From assembly GCF_020193575.1 (NCBI RefSeq), contig NZ_JADYVD010000030.1, positions 1-64,000 on the forward strand: 64,000 nucleotides of DNA. Direction: 5' to 3'. The position numbers and the translations under genes were made by a program. Origin of the DNA: Ensifer sp. IC4062 (GTDB taxonomy: Bacteria; Pseudomonadota; Alphaproteobacteria; Rhizobiales; Rhizobiaceae). Of the stretch, positions 34,611-42,791 are shown in pieces; position 1 is the first letter of the stretch, and the number at the start of each line of letters is the position of its first letter. The notes below the pieces were generated by a model. The model did not search any database and was not told the DNA's origin. It saw only the letters and a program-made list of their open reading frames with translations.

Positions 34611-36242
34611 ATGACCAACACTTCTTCCGTACGCCCTACAGGCGGCGAACGATATCTCATCGGCGTTGATGTCGGGACTGGAAGCGCCAGAGCCGGCCTC
34701 TTCGACCTGAGCGGCCGACTGCTGGCATCGGGCAAGCGCGATATCACGCTCTTTCGCGAGGCCGGTTCCATCGTCGAGCAGTCGAGCACGGAGATCTGGT
34801 CCGCGGTCTGCGCGGCAGTGCGGGAGGCGGTTTCCGCGGCGGGCGTCGATCCTGCAAAAGTGACAAGCATCGGCTTCGACGCGACCTGCTCGCTCGTCGT
34901 CCTTGGCGATGACGGGCAGTCGCTTCCGGTGGGACCGTCGGAGGATCCTCAGCGGGATATCATCGTCTGGATGGATCATCGCGCCGTCGACCAGGCGGAG
35001 CGCATCAACGCCAAGGGTCACAGTGTCCTGCGCTATGTCGGCGGACGCATATCGCCGGAGATGGAGACGCCGAAGCTCCTCTGGCTGCGCGAAAATCGTT
35101 CCCACGTGTTCGATGCCGCCTGGCAATTCTTCGACCTTGCAGACTTTCTGACTTGGCGGGCAACGGCCGATCTTGCCCGTTCCACCTGCACCGTGACCTG
35201 CAAGTGGACCTATCTCGCACACGAGAAGCGCTGGGATCCGGACTATTTCCACGCAATCGGCCTTGGCCAACTCGCGGAAGAAGACTTCGTGCGCATAGGC
35301 CAGCGCGTGGTGGAGCCAGGGACGCCGGTTGGAGACGGGCTGACGGACCGCGCCGCCGAGGAATTGGGTCTCGCGCCTGGCACACCAGTCGGAGCCGGCA
35401 TGATCGACGCCCATGCCGGCGGCATCGGGACCGTCGGTGTGGACGGCCCTCCGGAGAGCAACCTCGCCTATGTCTTCGGGACTTCCTCCTGCACGATGAC
35501 CTCCACCGCAGAGCCGGTTTTCGTGCCCGGCGTGTGGGGACCTTACTATTCGGCGATGGTTCCGGGCATGTGGCTGAACGAGGGCGGCCAGTCCGCGGCG
35601 GGCGCTGCGATCGAGCAGCTTCTGTCGTTCCATCCCGCGGCCGGTGAGGCGCTGCAGCTCGCGGAGCGCCGCGGTGTTTCGCTACCCGTCCTTCTTGCGG
35701 AGCTTGCCGCGCAGAAAGTCCCGACGCTCTCGGAGTCGGTGGAACTGGCAGGCGGAGTCCACGTCGTTCCGGAATTCCTAGGCAATCGCGCGCCCTTTGC
35801 CGATCCACATGCCCGCGCAATTGTTGCGGGGCTCGGAATGGAGAGGGATCTCGACAATCTTGTGTCGCTCTATGTGGCCGGACTATGTGGCATCGGTTAC
35901 GGGCTGCGGCAGATTATCGATACTCAGGCGTCCTCCGGCGCTCTGATTGACAAGATCGTCATCAGCGGGGGTGCGGGCCAGGTCGATCTCGTTCGGCAGT
36001 TGCTCGCGGATGCGACCGGGAGGCCTGTTCTGGCGACACGCTCGGAGGAGCCTGTGCTTCTTGGTGCCGCAATCCTTGGAAGCGTGGCGGCAGGCGAGTT
36101 CCCGGACGTTCGCTCGGCGATGGCAAGGCTTTCCGGCACGGATCGCACCTACGCGCCTGCCGGTGGTGAAATCGCAGCGCGTCATGCGCTGAGATACGAG
36201 GCTTTCAAGAAGCTTCAGTCGCTGGCGCGGGAGATCCGCTAG
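34611..36242 (+). CDS. FGGY-family kinase, probable D-ribulokinase
   Basis: A 543-residue sugar kinase. The N-terminal phosphate loop is GVDVGTGSARAGLFD, the substrate-binding stretch VWMDHRA is present, the adenosine region holds FGTSSCTM, and ISGGAGQVDLVRQLLADAT near residue 450 is the second FGGY signature. Length and pattern fit the ribulokinase (FGGY-RBK) group. It would phosphorylate D-ribulose to ribulose 5-phosphate, completing entry into the pentose phosphate pathway. It is separated from the dehydrogenase gene by 137 bases that include no clear terminator. Confidence 0.83.
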   Translation: MTNTSSVRPTGGERYLIGVDVGTGSARAGLFDLSGRLLASGKRDITLFREAGSIVEQSSTEIWSAVCAAVREAVSAAGVDPAKVTSIGFDATCSLVVLGDDGQSLPVGPSEDPQRDIIVWMDHRAVDQAERINAKGHSVLRYVGGRISPEMETPKLLWLRENRSHVFDAAWQFFDLADFLTWRATADLARSTCTVTCKWTYLAHEKRWDPDYFHAIGLGQLAEEDFVRIGQRVVEPGTPVGDGLTDRAAEELGLAPGTPVGAGMIDAHAGGIGTVGVDGPPESNLAYVFGTSSCTMTSTAEPVFVPGVWGPYYSAMVPGMWLNEGGQSAAGAAIEQLLSFHPAAGEALQLAERRGVSLPVLLAELAAQKVPTLSESVELAGGVHVVPEFLGNRAPFADPHARAIVAGLGMERDLDNLVSLYVAGLCGIGYGLRQIIDTQASSGALIDKIVISGGAGQVDLVRQLLADATGRPVLATRSEEPVLLGAAILGSVAAGEFPDVRSAMARLSGTDRTYAPAGGEIAARHALRYEAFKKLQSLAREIR

Positions 36243-36312
36243 GCTTGTCTCAAGCCCGCTACGGTCGGGTGAAGCGACTGCAGGTCGTTGCGTCAGCTTC
36301 CGGCGTGGCGCC

Positions 36313-37332
36313 TTAGCGCCACCCGAGAGCGGGAGCGATATGGGTCAGGATCGCTTCGATCACATGCGCGTTGTACTCGACGCCAAGCTGGTTGGGGACG
36401 GTCAGAAGCAGCGTGTCGGCCTCCGCGATCGCCTCGTCCTTCGCCAGTTGATCGACGAGGACGTCCGGCTCGGCGGCGTAGCTCCGGCCGAAAATCGCCC
36501 GGGTCTTCTCATCGATGAAACCGATCTTGTCCTCGTCCTGGCCGCCTCGCCCGAAGGCGCGGTCGCGGTCGTCTACCAGTGCGAAGATGCTGCGGCTGAC
36601 CGATACGCGCGGCTCGCGCTCGTGACCCGCAACCTTCCATGCCTCGCGGAATGCGCGGATCTGGTCGGCCTGCTGCACATGGAAGGGCAGGCCGGTCTCG
36701 TCGTCCTTGAGCGTGGAACTCTGTAAATTCATGCCCAGCTTGGCTGCCCAAACGGCAGTGGCGTTGGAACTGGCGCCCCACCAGATCCGCTCCCGCAGCC
36801 CCTCCGAGTGCGGCTCGATGCGCAGCAGGCCGGGAGGGTTGGGAAACATCGGTCGCGGGTTCGGCTGAGCAAAGCCTTCGCCGCGCAACACATCGAGGAG
36901 GACCTCCGCATGGCGCCGCGCCATGTCGGCCTCGGTGCTGCCGTCGGGTGGCTGGTAGCCGAAGTAACGCCATCCGTCGATCACCTGCTCGGGCGAGCCG
37001 CGGCTGATGCCAAGCTGCAGGCGTCCGTTGGCGATGATGTCGGCCGCGCCCGCGTCCTCCGCCATGTACATAGGGTTCTCGTAGCGCATGTCGATGACCG
37101 CCGTGCCGATCTCGATGCGGCTTGTCTTTGCGCCCACGGCCGAGAGCAGCGGGAATGGCGAGGCCAGTTGGCGGGCGAAGTGGTGCACGCGAAAATACGC
37201 CCCGTCGGCGCCCAGCGCCTCGGCAGCGACGGCGAGATCTATGGACTGCAGCAGTGCGTCGGACGCCGAGCGCGTCTCCGAGTGCGGCGAGGGCGACCAG
37301 TGCCCGAACGAGAGAAAGCCGATCTTCTTCAT
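36313..37332 (-). CDS. LLM-class (luciferase-like) flavin-dependent monooxygenase
   Basis: A 339-residue bacterial luciferase-like protein: IGFLSFGHWSPSP at the N terminus, AVAAEALGADGAYFRVHHFA, and TSRIEIGTAVIDMRYENPMYMAEDAGAAD split over the second and third barrel strands, then QLGISRGSPEQ. Such enzymes use FMNH2 or coenzyme F420 and oxygen; the FMN type is expected here. It converges with the kinase gene and has no pathway partner nearby, so the substrate is unknown. Confidence 0.83.
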   Translation of the reverse strand: MKKIGFLSFGHWSPSPHSETRSASDALLQSIDLAVAAEALGADGAYFRVHHFARQLASPFPLLSAVGAKTSRIEIGTAVIDMRYENPMYMAEDAGAADIIANGRLQLGISRGSPEQVIDGWRYFGYQPPDGSTEADMARRHAEVLLDVLRGEGFAQPNPRPMFPNPPGLLRIEPHSEGLRERIWWGASSNATAVWAAKLGMNLQSSTLKDDETGLPFHVQQADQIRAFREAWKVAGHEREPRVSVSRSIFALVDDRDRAFGRGGQDEDKIGFIDEKTRAIFGRSYAAEPDVLVDQLAKDEAIAEADTLLLTVPNQLGVEYNAHVIEAILTHIAPALGWR

Positions 37333-37481
37333 GGTTGTGCAGCCTGTGATGCTGCAGCCGTTGCTTCATGGCACAAATCCGGCGCGGGAGATAGGCATAC
37401 CCTGCTTTGCCGCGCCCGGCACTGAGCGCGGAGGGCCTGCCAAACGCGATCCGAACAGATGATGTACCGCCAGACGGCGGC

Positions 37482-38540
37482 TCAAGCGTCCGGCAGCGTG
37501 AATACGGCGCAGGGCGTCGCGATGCCGCGCAATGCGTGTTCGCCGAGCGGCACCAGCGGAGTGGTGGTCTCGGCGGCGACCGCGCCCGAGATCAGCACCG
37601 ACCGGCCGAGCGGTCGGCACAGCCCCTCCAACCGGCTGACCAGGTTGACCGCCGGGCCGATGGCGGTGAAGTCCAGCCGGTCGGCCGCGCCGATATTGCC
37701 CCACAGTATCTCGCCGAGATGCAACGCCACGCCGAAGGGGAGCGGCGGCAGCCCTTGCGCCTCGCGTGCGGTGTCGAGATGGGCCATGCCGGCGCGGGCT
37801 GCGACGACCGCGCGCAATGCCGCCCCGCAGGCCTCTGCCGGCGTGCTGGAGACGGGAAAGATCGCCAGCAGGCCATCGCCCATGAACTTCAGCACCTCAC
37901 CTCCGAAGGCGTGTATTGCCCCGGCGACGCGGTCGAACCAGGCGTCGAGGGTAGCGATCATCGCCTGAGGTTCGGTCGCCTCGGACAAGGCGGTGAAGTT
38001 GCGCAGGTCGGTGCAAAGCAGCACGGCACGGATCATCTCTCCGGTGCCCCGGCTGAGCGCTCCGGCCTGCACCCGGGCGGCGCTGCGCCGCCCAAGATAG
38101 GCCTCGAGCAGCGTCGCAAGTGCTGCCCGTTCGGCCAAGGCCGCCAGGGGTGAGGCGGCGAAGCGCGCGGCCTGGCGCAGCTGGGATGTCTCCGCAGGAT
38201 CGAATGTTCGGCTGCCGGCCCAGCCCAGCATCAGTCTGTCCGGCGCCGGGCCGACCGTGTCCTCCTCCACCGGCCCCAGCCCGGCAAGCCAGTCGTGTCC
38301 TGCCTGGTTGGAGGGGCTGCCCGCAAAAGCCAGGGCCTCGATCACTGTCCCTGTCGCCGCCCGCCACAGCCAGGTGCGGCGGGCGACGATCGGGTGCGGC
38401 ACTGCCAGCGTCAGCGCACCGCCGATCAACGGGAGGCCGTCGGCCAGCAGCCGGCGGCCGAGCTCGGCCAGAAAACGGTCCGGACCGGGCGACGCGCCGG
38501 CCTCGTCGACCAGCCAGGCAAGGGGTGCGGGCAGATCCAT
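37482..38540 (-). CDS. Class III adenylate/guanylate cyclase
   Basis: A 352-residue soluble protein. Residues 170-345 are a class III cyclase domain: the two metal aspartates are D178 (LLCTDLRNFT) and D222 (FMGDGLLAIF), the adenine-selecting lysine is K218 (GGEVLKF), and LDFTAIGPAVNLVSRLE carries the other adenine-contact Asp and the transition-state Asn and Arg. All catalytic residues are present, so it should be active and make cAMP. Residues 1-160 have no membrane segment and resemble the uncharacterised sensor region of other rhizobial cyclases. Confidence 0.87.
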   Translation of the reverse strand: MDLPAPLAWLVDEAGASPGPDRFLAELGRRLLADGLPLIGGALTLAVPHPIVARRTWLWRAATGTVIEALAFAGSPSNQAGHDWLAGLGPVEEDTVGPAPDRLMLGWAGSRTFDPAETSQLRQAARFAASPLAALAERAALATLLEAYLGRRSAARVQAGALSRGTGEMIRAVLLCTDLRNFTALSEATEPQAMIATLDAWFDRVAGAIHAFGGEVLKFMGDGLLAIFPVSSTPAEACGAALRAVVAARAGMAHLDTAREAQGLPPLPFGVALHLGEILWGNIGAADRLDFTAIGPAVNLVSRLEGLCRPLGRSVLISGAVAAETTTPLVPLGEHALRGIATPCAVFTLPDA

Positions 38541-38609
38541 GCCGCGATCATAACGTTACCTTCGCTCACCTGTCATCTGCGCTACAGGTCGTTCCTTGCG
38601 CCGGAATCA

Positions 38610-38690
38610 ATTCAATGAAAAAGATCCAGAAAATTCAAGGCGCTATTGCCACCCCTGTGCGTCTCGAGAAACACGCGACGCCGTAAACAG
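38610..38690 (+). repeat. Degenerate RIME-like repeat
   Basis: AATTCAAGGCGCTATTG followed by GTGCGTCTCGAGAAACACGCGACGCCGTAA keeps the right half of the repeat; the left arm has decayed. Confidence 0.5.
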
Positions 38691-38777
38691 TGGCGCAGGC
38701 GGCCGCGCCGGGCTATCATCACGGCCTGATCCGACGTCTGTCCGACCGCAGCGCACCGCAATCATTGGGGGAGACCG

Positions 38778-39227
38778 ATGCCAGAAGCCCTCGTCGTCCG
38801 CCGCGAAACACACATTTCAGCGCCACCCGCCGCGGTGTTCGCCCTGCTGACCGATCCTGAGAAGATCCTGCGTTGGATGGGAACGGAGGCGGATGTCGAG
38901 CCGGAGCCAGGCGGGCTCTATCTCGTCAACGTCACCGGCGCGCGCTTCGCCCGCGGCTCCTTCCGTGAGGTCGTGCCGGTGCACCGGCTGGTATACAGCT
39001 TCGGCTGGGACGACAGCGAGATCGTGCCGCCGGCGTCGAGCCTTGTCGAGATCGACCTCATCGAACAGCCGGACGGAACGCTGCTGCGGCTGACCCACAG
39101 CGGCCTGCCCAATGCCGAGCAGTGCGAAGGCCATGCGGAAGGCTGGGCCCATTACCTCGACCGGCTGGCCGAGGTTGCGGCTGGGCGCGATCCGGGACCG
39201 GATCCTTGGCACGGCCGCACCGGCTGA
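38778..39227 (+). CDS. SRPBCC/AHSA1-like protein
   Basis: A 149-residue START-like protein. ETHISAPPAAVFALLTDPEKILRWMG at the N terminus and LTHSGLPNAEQCEGHAEGWAHYLDRLAEV at the C terminus (each longer than quoted elsewhere as motifs HISAPPAAVFALLTDP and GWAHYLDRL) are typical of the AHSA1 branch. The fold encloses a hydrophobic ligand cavity, but ligand and role are unknown. The start follows TTGGGGGAGACCG. It stands alone on the plus strand. Confidence 0.8.
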   Translation: MPEALVVRRETHISAPPAAVFALLTDPEKILRWMGTEADVEPEPGGLYLVNVTGARFARGSFREVVPVHRLVYSFGWDDSEIVPPASSLVEIDLIEQPDGTLLRLTHSGLPNAEQCEGHAEGWAHYLDRLAEVAAGRDPGPDPWHGRTG

Positions 39228-39236
39228 CGCTCCGAG

Positions 39237-39274
39237 CGCATTTCTAGCGTCCGCTTGGACGCGACGCTGTAGCC
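39237..39274 (+). repeat. RIME-like repeat fragment
   Basis: GCGTCCGCTTGGACGCGACGCTGTAG matches the right end of the repeat family and lies between convergent genes. Confidence 0.4.
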
Positions 39275-40660
39275 TCAATGTCCAGTTTCGCAGATCGCGT
39301 GCGCGTTCAACAAGCCCCAGCCGAAGACCGGATCCTTGCCCGGATCACCGAGATCCTCGGCGTTTCCCGTCAGCATCTCACGGATTCGATCGGCTGCGAG
39401 TTCCGGTTTCGGCGCCTTCAACAGTGCCACCGCGGCGGTGACGAAAGGCGCTGCAAAAGACGTGCCCGTTTTCGGACGCGTCCCACTGACCGATGCCGCC
39501 GTCCAAACGGCGACACCCGGAGCGGCGAAGTCGATATGCTCGCCACGCCCGGCGCGCCTGTAGGGCCGTTTGCGCTTGTCGGTCGCGGTTACCGCGATCA
39601 CCTCTTCGTAAGCCGCCGGATAGACCGGCTCCGCCCGGGGGCCGTCGTTGCCGGCGGCAGCAACAGCAATGATCTGGCGCTCGCCTGCTTTCTTCACGAC
39701 ACGTTCAAGCAGCAGATTGGGCGGGCCCGAGAGGCTTAGATTGATGACGTGCACCTCGCGCGCGATGAGCAGGTCGATGGCACGGACAAGATCGAAGGCG
39801 GCGGAGCGGTCGTCCTGGCGCCCGGCGCGGTGAAACGAGTCCACGGCGATCAGCGTACCGCCCGGTATCAGGCCCGGTGTGCGGGTCGCCGCCGATCCGA
39901 CGAGCAATGCCGCGACGGCGGTACCGTGCTGTCTGCCGGACTCTGGCAACGTTTCGTCGGCAAGGCGGATGATCTCGACGTTTCCGTGTTCGAAGGCGTC
40001 GTGTTCGGGGTTGATCGCTGTATCGACAAGACCGATCCGCACACCACCGGCGCAAGCGCCGGCCCAATCTTCAGCCGAAGGCCAGCCAATGACGCTGCGT
40101 GCCAGGCAGTCGTTGGCGACACATGGCCGCTCGGCTCGCTGCTCCGGTCGGAAAAAATGATTGAAATCGACGACCGCTTGTGGCGCGAGAGCCCGAGCCT
40201 GCTGCCGGGCGGCATCCATCGTCAGCCCCGAGGGAATGCGAAGCTTGATTATCTCGCTGTTGAACGTCGCCAGCATGCCTCGTTCGAGGATCTGGAAGCC
40301 GGACGCCGTCAACTCGCCTAGCTGAGCCGGGCTGAAGCCAAGTCCGACGATCTCGTTCGGTGCTTGGACAGCAGGGGCAGGGGGCTGTGAGCGTCGCGGG
40401 CTGCTTCGCCTTGGCAACAGGCCTCGGAACGGGAGCAGAAGCCTTCCGTCGCTCCATCCCGCTCCGGTGCGGAAGGAGCCGGAGCCTCTGGAGCCACCGC
40501 CGCCATCGTCGTCTCCGTCATCGTCGTCAGCGCGCGCCTCACTTGTTCCTAGCATGTGAACCACCATCGTATTCCGAGGAGCAATGACGTCACCCACCAA
40601 CAATGCGATTGCTGCAAATGGGGCGATCAGTGCAAGTCTAAGTGCGCGACTGGTCAGCAT
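39275..40660 (-). CDS. Exported subtilisin-like serine protease (S8)
   Basis: A 461-residue exported protease. The N terminus is hydrophobic (residues 7-24), followed by a Asp/Gly-rich low-complexity stretch (about 44-62: ADDDDGDDDGGGG) and a Pro/Arg-rich linker. The S8 domain spans about 200-455 with the catalytic triad D213 (GLVDTAINPEH), H245 (RQHGTAVAAL), S401 (TGTSFAAPF) and oxyanion Asn N338 (AAAGNDGP). I start it at 40660; the frame continues to 40696 without gain. It is divergent from an ECF sigma factor operon and shares a promoter-like element with the Ser/Asn-repeat gene. Confidence 0.88.
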   Translation of the reverse strand: MLTSRALRLALIAPFAAIALLVGDVIAPRNTMVVHMLGTSEARADDDDGDDDGGGGSRGSGSFRTGAGWSDGRLLLPFRGLLPRRSSPRRSQPPAPAVQAPNEIVGLGFSPAQLGELTASGFQILERGMLATFNSEIIKLRIPSGLTMDAARQQARALAPQAVVDFNHFFRPEQRAERPCVANDCLARSVIGWPSAEDWAGACAGGVRIGLVDTAINPEHDAFEHGNVEIIRLADETLPESGRQHGTAVAALLVGSAATRTPGLIPGGTLIAVDSFHRAGRQDDRSAAFDLVRAIDLLIAREVHVINLSLSGPPNLLLERVVKKAGERQIIAVAAAGNDGPRAEPVYPAAYEEVIAVTATDKRKRPYRRAGRGEHIDFAAPGVAVWTAASVSGTRPKTGTSFAAPFVTAAVALLKAPKPELAADRIREMLTGNAEDLGDPGKDPVFGWGLLNAHAICETGH

Positions 40661-40739
40661 CTGGGAACCTCGAACGGTTTGGCAGTGCTCAAGCAATACC
40701 GGACATACCTTGGACTGCAGCGGCCGGCGCCTGTAGATT

Positions 40740-40764
40740 GGAATGAAACGTCCGAGTCATCGAT
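40740..40764 (+). promoter_or_regulatory. Possible ECF-type promoter for the sigma/anti-sigma operon
   Basis: GGAAT-N16-CGAT on the plus strand overlaps the minus-strand element, giving a nearly symmetric 32-base block. It differs from the GGAAT-N16-CGTT pattern by one base in the -10 box and lies about 137 bases before the sigma gene. Autoregulation is inferred. Confidence 0.35.
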
Positions 40765-40771
40765 CTATTCC
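40747..40771 (-). promoter_or_regulatory. Putative ECF sigma promoter of the subtilase gene
   Basis: Read on the minus strand: GGAATAGA, 13 bases, CGTT. The same 12 anchored bases with identical spacing occur upstream of the Ser/Asn-repeat gene at 42310-42334. GGAA-type -35 boxes and CGTT-type -10 boxes are usual for alphaproteobacterial ECF factors. The -10 box is about 87 bases before the protease start. Confidence 0.6.
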
Positions 40772-40784
40772 GTCTTCTAGAAAT

Positions 40785-40842
40785 GCCGTGCGTTGTTTCC
40801 GACGCACGAAGGTCGTTGTAGAACTTTGAATTTCCGCATGTT
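40785..40842 (-). repeat. RIME-like repeat fragment
   Basis: On the minus strand: CATGCGGAAATTCAAAGTTCTACAACGACCTTCGTGCGTCGG with its first arm partly lost. It lies in the leader between the divergent promoters and the sigma gene. Confidence 0.6.
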
Positions 40843-40900
40843 TTTATTTTCAAATAGGCACCGATTTAAGAAGCAGTAGCCAGAATCGCGGAGTTTCGGG

Positions 40901-41443
40901 ATGAGCAGTGCAGTGAAGGACGTCGGCGAACGCCTCATTGCGTTCCTGCCTAATCTCCGCCGCTTTGCCATCTCGCTTTGCGGTTCGCGTGATATTGCCG
41001 ATGATCTCGTGCAGGCGGCTTGTGAGCGGGCGCTCGCCGGTGCCGAACGCTTCGAGGCGGGCACGCGATTCGACGCGTGGATGTTTCGCATTCTGCGCAA
41101 TCTCTGGATCGACCATGTGCGCAGGCAGAAGACTGCGGGCGTGCAGGACGATATTTCCGAGCGCCAGGATATCGCGGGAGCGCATGGAGAGCGCGAAGCC
41201 GAAGCGCGATTGACGCTGAAGACGGTGGCTCAGGCGATTGCCGATTTGCCGAACGAACAGCGCGAAGTGCTACTTCTGGTCTGCGTCGAAGAACTTTCCT
41301 ACCGCGAGGCGGCCGATGTGCTCGGCATCCCGATTGGAACGATCATGAGCCGACTGGCGAGGGCCCGCAAGAATCTGGCCGAAGCCGCCGGAATAACGAC
41401 GACGACCGCTCGTTCTCAAATGATGAAGGGCGCTGACGAATGA
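40901..41443 (+). CDS. ECF-type RNA polymerase sigma factor
   Basis: A 180-residue two-domain sigma factor. Sigma region 2 spans about 15-80 (RDIADDLVQAACERAL, then RFDAWMFRILRNLWIDHVRR), region 4 about 115-170 (LPNEQREVLLLVCVEELSYREAA, DVLGIPIGTIMSRLARARKNL). The next gene overlaps by four bases (ATGA) and encodes a membrane anti-sigma factor, the standard ECF arrangement. Likely targets in the window are the subtilase and the Ser/Asn-repeat genes, which share a GGAATAGA-N13-CGTT element. The inducing signal is unknown; the targets are exported, so envelope or extracellular stress is a fair guess. Confidence 0.9.
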   Translation: MSSAVKDVGERLIAFLPNLRRFAISLCGSRDIADDLVQAACERALAGAERFEAGTRFDAWMFRILRNLWIDHVRRQKTAGVQDDISERQDIAGAHGEREAEARLTLKTVAQAIADLPNEQREVLLLVCVEELSYREAADVLGIPIGTIMSRLARARKNLAEAAGITTTTARSQMMKGADE

Positions 41444-42228
41444 CCAAAGCCGATTTTTCCGACGAAATGCTGATGCGCTTCGCCGACGGCGAGCTCGATG
41501 CCGACATATCCGCCGAGATTGAGCGGGCGATGGAGGTGGACGAGGAGCTCGTCTCGCGGGTGGCGCTTTTCATCGAGACACGTCAGGCGGCGCAGACGGC
41601 CATGAAACCACTTCTCGACGAACCGCTTCCGCCCGAACTTTCGGCTGCCGTGGAAAGAATGGTCGCAGAAAGGACGTCTGAGCAAGATGGGTCAAGCGCC
41701 CGCGTTCTACCTTTCCGGCGGCCCGCTGCAAATGACTGGCGGAGAAATCGTTGGCTCGCGCCCATCGCCGCCTCTCTCGCAGTCGTCGTTGCCGGCATCG
41801 GCGGATACTGGTTGCGGGGCGGCGCGGAGCCGGCACTCGACGGCGGTTTGCATATCGCCGGCATCAGCGGTTCTGTGCTTGACGATGCGCTTGCGGCAGT
41901 GGTCACAGGTGAGGAACGGCAACTGCCGGGTTCCAATCAGCGTTTCCGGGCGATTGCGACGTTCCGCGATAATGCGCAGACGCTGTGCCGGGAGTTCGAA
42001 GTGGACTCGGCCGACCGCTCGACTGTCGTATCGGTTGCGTGCCGCACCGGAGCCGCATGGCGTGTGACCTTCGCTGTCGTTGCGCCCGGCGCCGATGGCG
42101 GCTATGCGCCGGCATCGTCCGCCGAGACCCTCGACGCCTATCTTGCCGCTATCGATGCCGGACCGCCGCTCGAGGCGGCGGAAGAGGCCGAGGCTCTCAC
42201 CCAGCTCCGCCAGGGTCCTTCAAGGTAA
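41440..42228 (+). CDS. Transmembrane anti-sigma factor
   Basis: A 262-residue single-pass protein. Residues 1-60 match the anti-sigma N-terminal pattern (SDEMLMRFADGELDADISAEIERAM), one membrane helix lies at about 105-124 (WLAPIAASLAVVVAGIGGYW), and about 135 residues are periplasmic. The His-Cys-Cys zinc motif of ZAS anti-sigma factors is absent, so redox sensing through that motif is unlikely. It is translationally coupled to the sigma gene and should hold the sigma factor at the membrane until a periplasmic signal triggers release. Confidence 0.85.
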   Translation: MTKADFSDEMLMRFADGELDADISAEIERAMEVDEELVSRVALFIETRQAAQTAMKPLLDEPLPPELSAAVERMVAERTSEQDGSSARVLPFRRPAANDWRRNRWLAPIAASLAVVVAGIGGYWLRGGAEPALDGGLHIAGISGSVLDDALAAVVTGEERQLPGSNQRFRAIATFRDNAQTLCREFEVDSADRSTVVSVACRTGAAWRVTFAVVAPGADGGYAPASSAETLDAYLAAIDAGPPLEAAEEAEALTQLRQGPSR

Positions 42229-42248
42229 AGCGGCCGCGAACGCTACCC

Positions 42249-42307
42249 ATGTTTCCGAAGTGCTGCAGCGATCTCTGTACGTCCGATAAGACGCGCGGCG
42301 CTTTGTG
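42249..42307 (+). repeat. RIME-like repeat fragment
   Basis: CATGTTTCCGAAGTGCTGCAGCG followed by ACGTCCGATAAGACGCGCGGCGCTTTG in this order (two quoted halves): the left stem is short, the right arm complete. It lies between the anti-sigma gene and the promoter at 42310. Confidence 0.6.
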
Positions 42308-42309
42308 AT

Positions 42310-42334
42310 GGAATAGAGGCACGCATCGTCCGTT
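42310..42334 (+). promoter_or_regulatory. Putative ECF sigma promoter of the Ser/Asn-repeat gene
   Basis: GGAATAGA, 13 bases, CGTT: identical in sequence and spacing to the minus-strand element at 40747-40771. It starts 51 bases upstream of the ATG at 42385, with the -10 box 50 bases before it. This spacing suits a short leader with the AAGAAGGAG ribosome site. Confidence 0.65.
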
Positions 42335-42384
42335 ACTCCGCCGGACTGGAAGAACCGGTCCGATTTTCAAGAAGGAGTAATCGC

Positions 42385-42765
42385 ATGACAAGGCACTGGA
42401 AGCTGAGTACGGCACTCATCGCCAGCTTGACGGCGTTCGCAGGCTCCGCCGCCGAGGCAAGGGAACACCCGCAGGTCTATACTGACGCCGAGAGCTCGCC
42501 CACCCAAACCGCGCAAGCGGCTGGACGGAGCCGTGGCGAGATCATCGTGGCGGGCAACAGTTCGTCCAATTCAAGTTCGAATTCATCGAGCAATTCAAGT
42601 TCCAACTCGTCTTCGAACTCTTCTTCGAATTCGAGTTCCAATTCGTCCTCGAACAGTTCCTCGAACACGAGCTCAAACTCGTCCTCGAACAGCTCGTCCA
42701 ACTCGAACTCGAACAGTTCTGACCGGTCGTATCGGCCGGGCAAGCTGTGGCGCGCGTGGCGCTAA
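42385..42765 (+). CDS. Exported Asn-Ser-Ser-Ser repeat protein
   Basis: A 126-residue protein of unknown function. Residues 1-25 are a signal peptide (LSTALIASLTAFAGSAAEA). A 30-residue linker leads to a repeat block at 58-113: nine NSSS units, one NTSS, two more NSSS, then NSNSNSSD. The last 13 residues are basic and aromatic (RSYRPGKLWRAWR). The start follows AAGAAGGAGTAATCGC. Serine codons vary freely between TCG, TCC, TCA, TCT, AGT and AGC, so the repeat is kept at the protein level. It is the last gene of the ECF cluster and has its own ECF-like promoter. No globular domain is apparent. Confidence 0.85.
   Translation: MTRHWKLSTALIASLTAFAGSAAEAREHPQVYTDAESSPTQTAQAAGRSRGEIIVAGNSSSNSSSNSSSNSSSNSSSNSSSNSSSNSSSNSSSNTSSNSSSNSSSNSNSNSSDRSYRPGKLWRAWR
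42556..42723 (+). repeat. Degenerate 12-bp coding repeat encoding NSSS units
   Basis: About fourteen 12-base units encode four residues each. Units differ at most serine codons and alternate AAT/AAC and TCN/AGY, which is unlike a fresh microsatellite and rules out a CRISPR-type repeat. Confidence 0.85.
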
Positions 42766-42791
42766 AAATCCATCGCATACGAGCAAAGAGG

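Noticed and set aside
42540-42740. CRISPR-like array
   Set aside because: Units are 12 bases, contiguous, without spacers, in frame and coding for NSSS.
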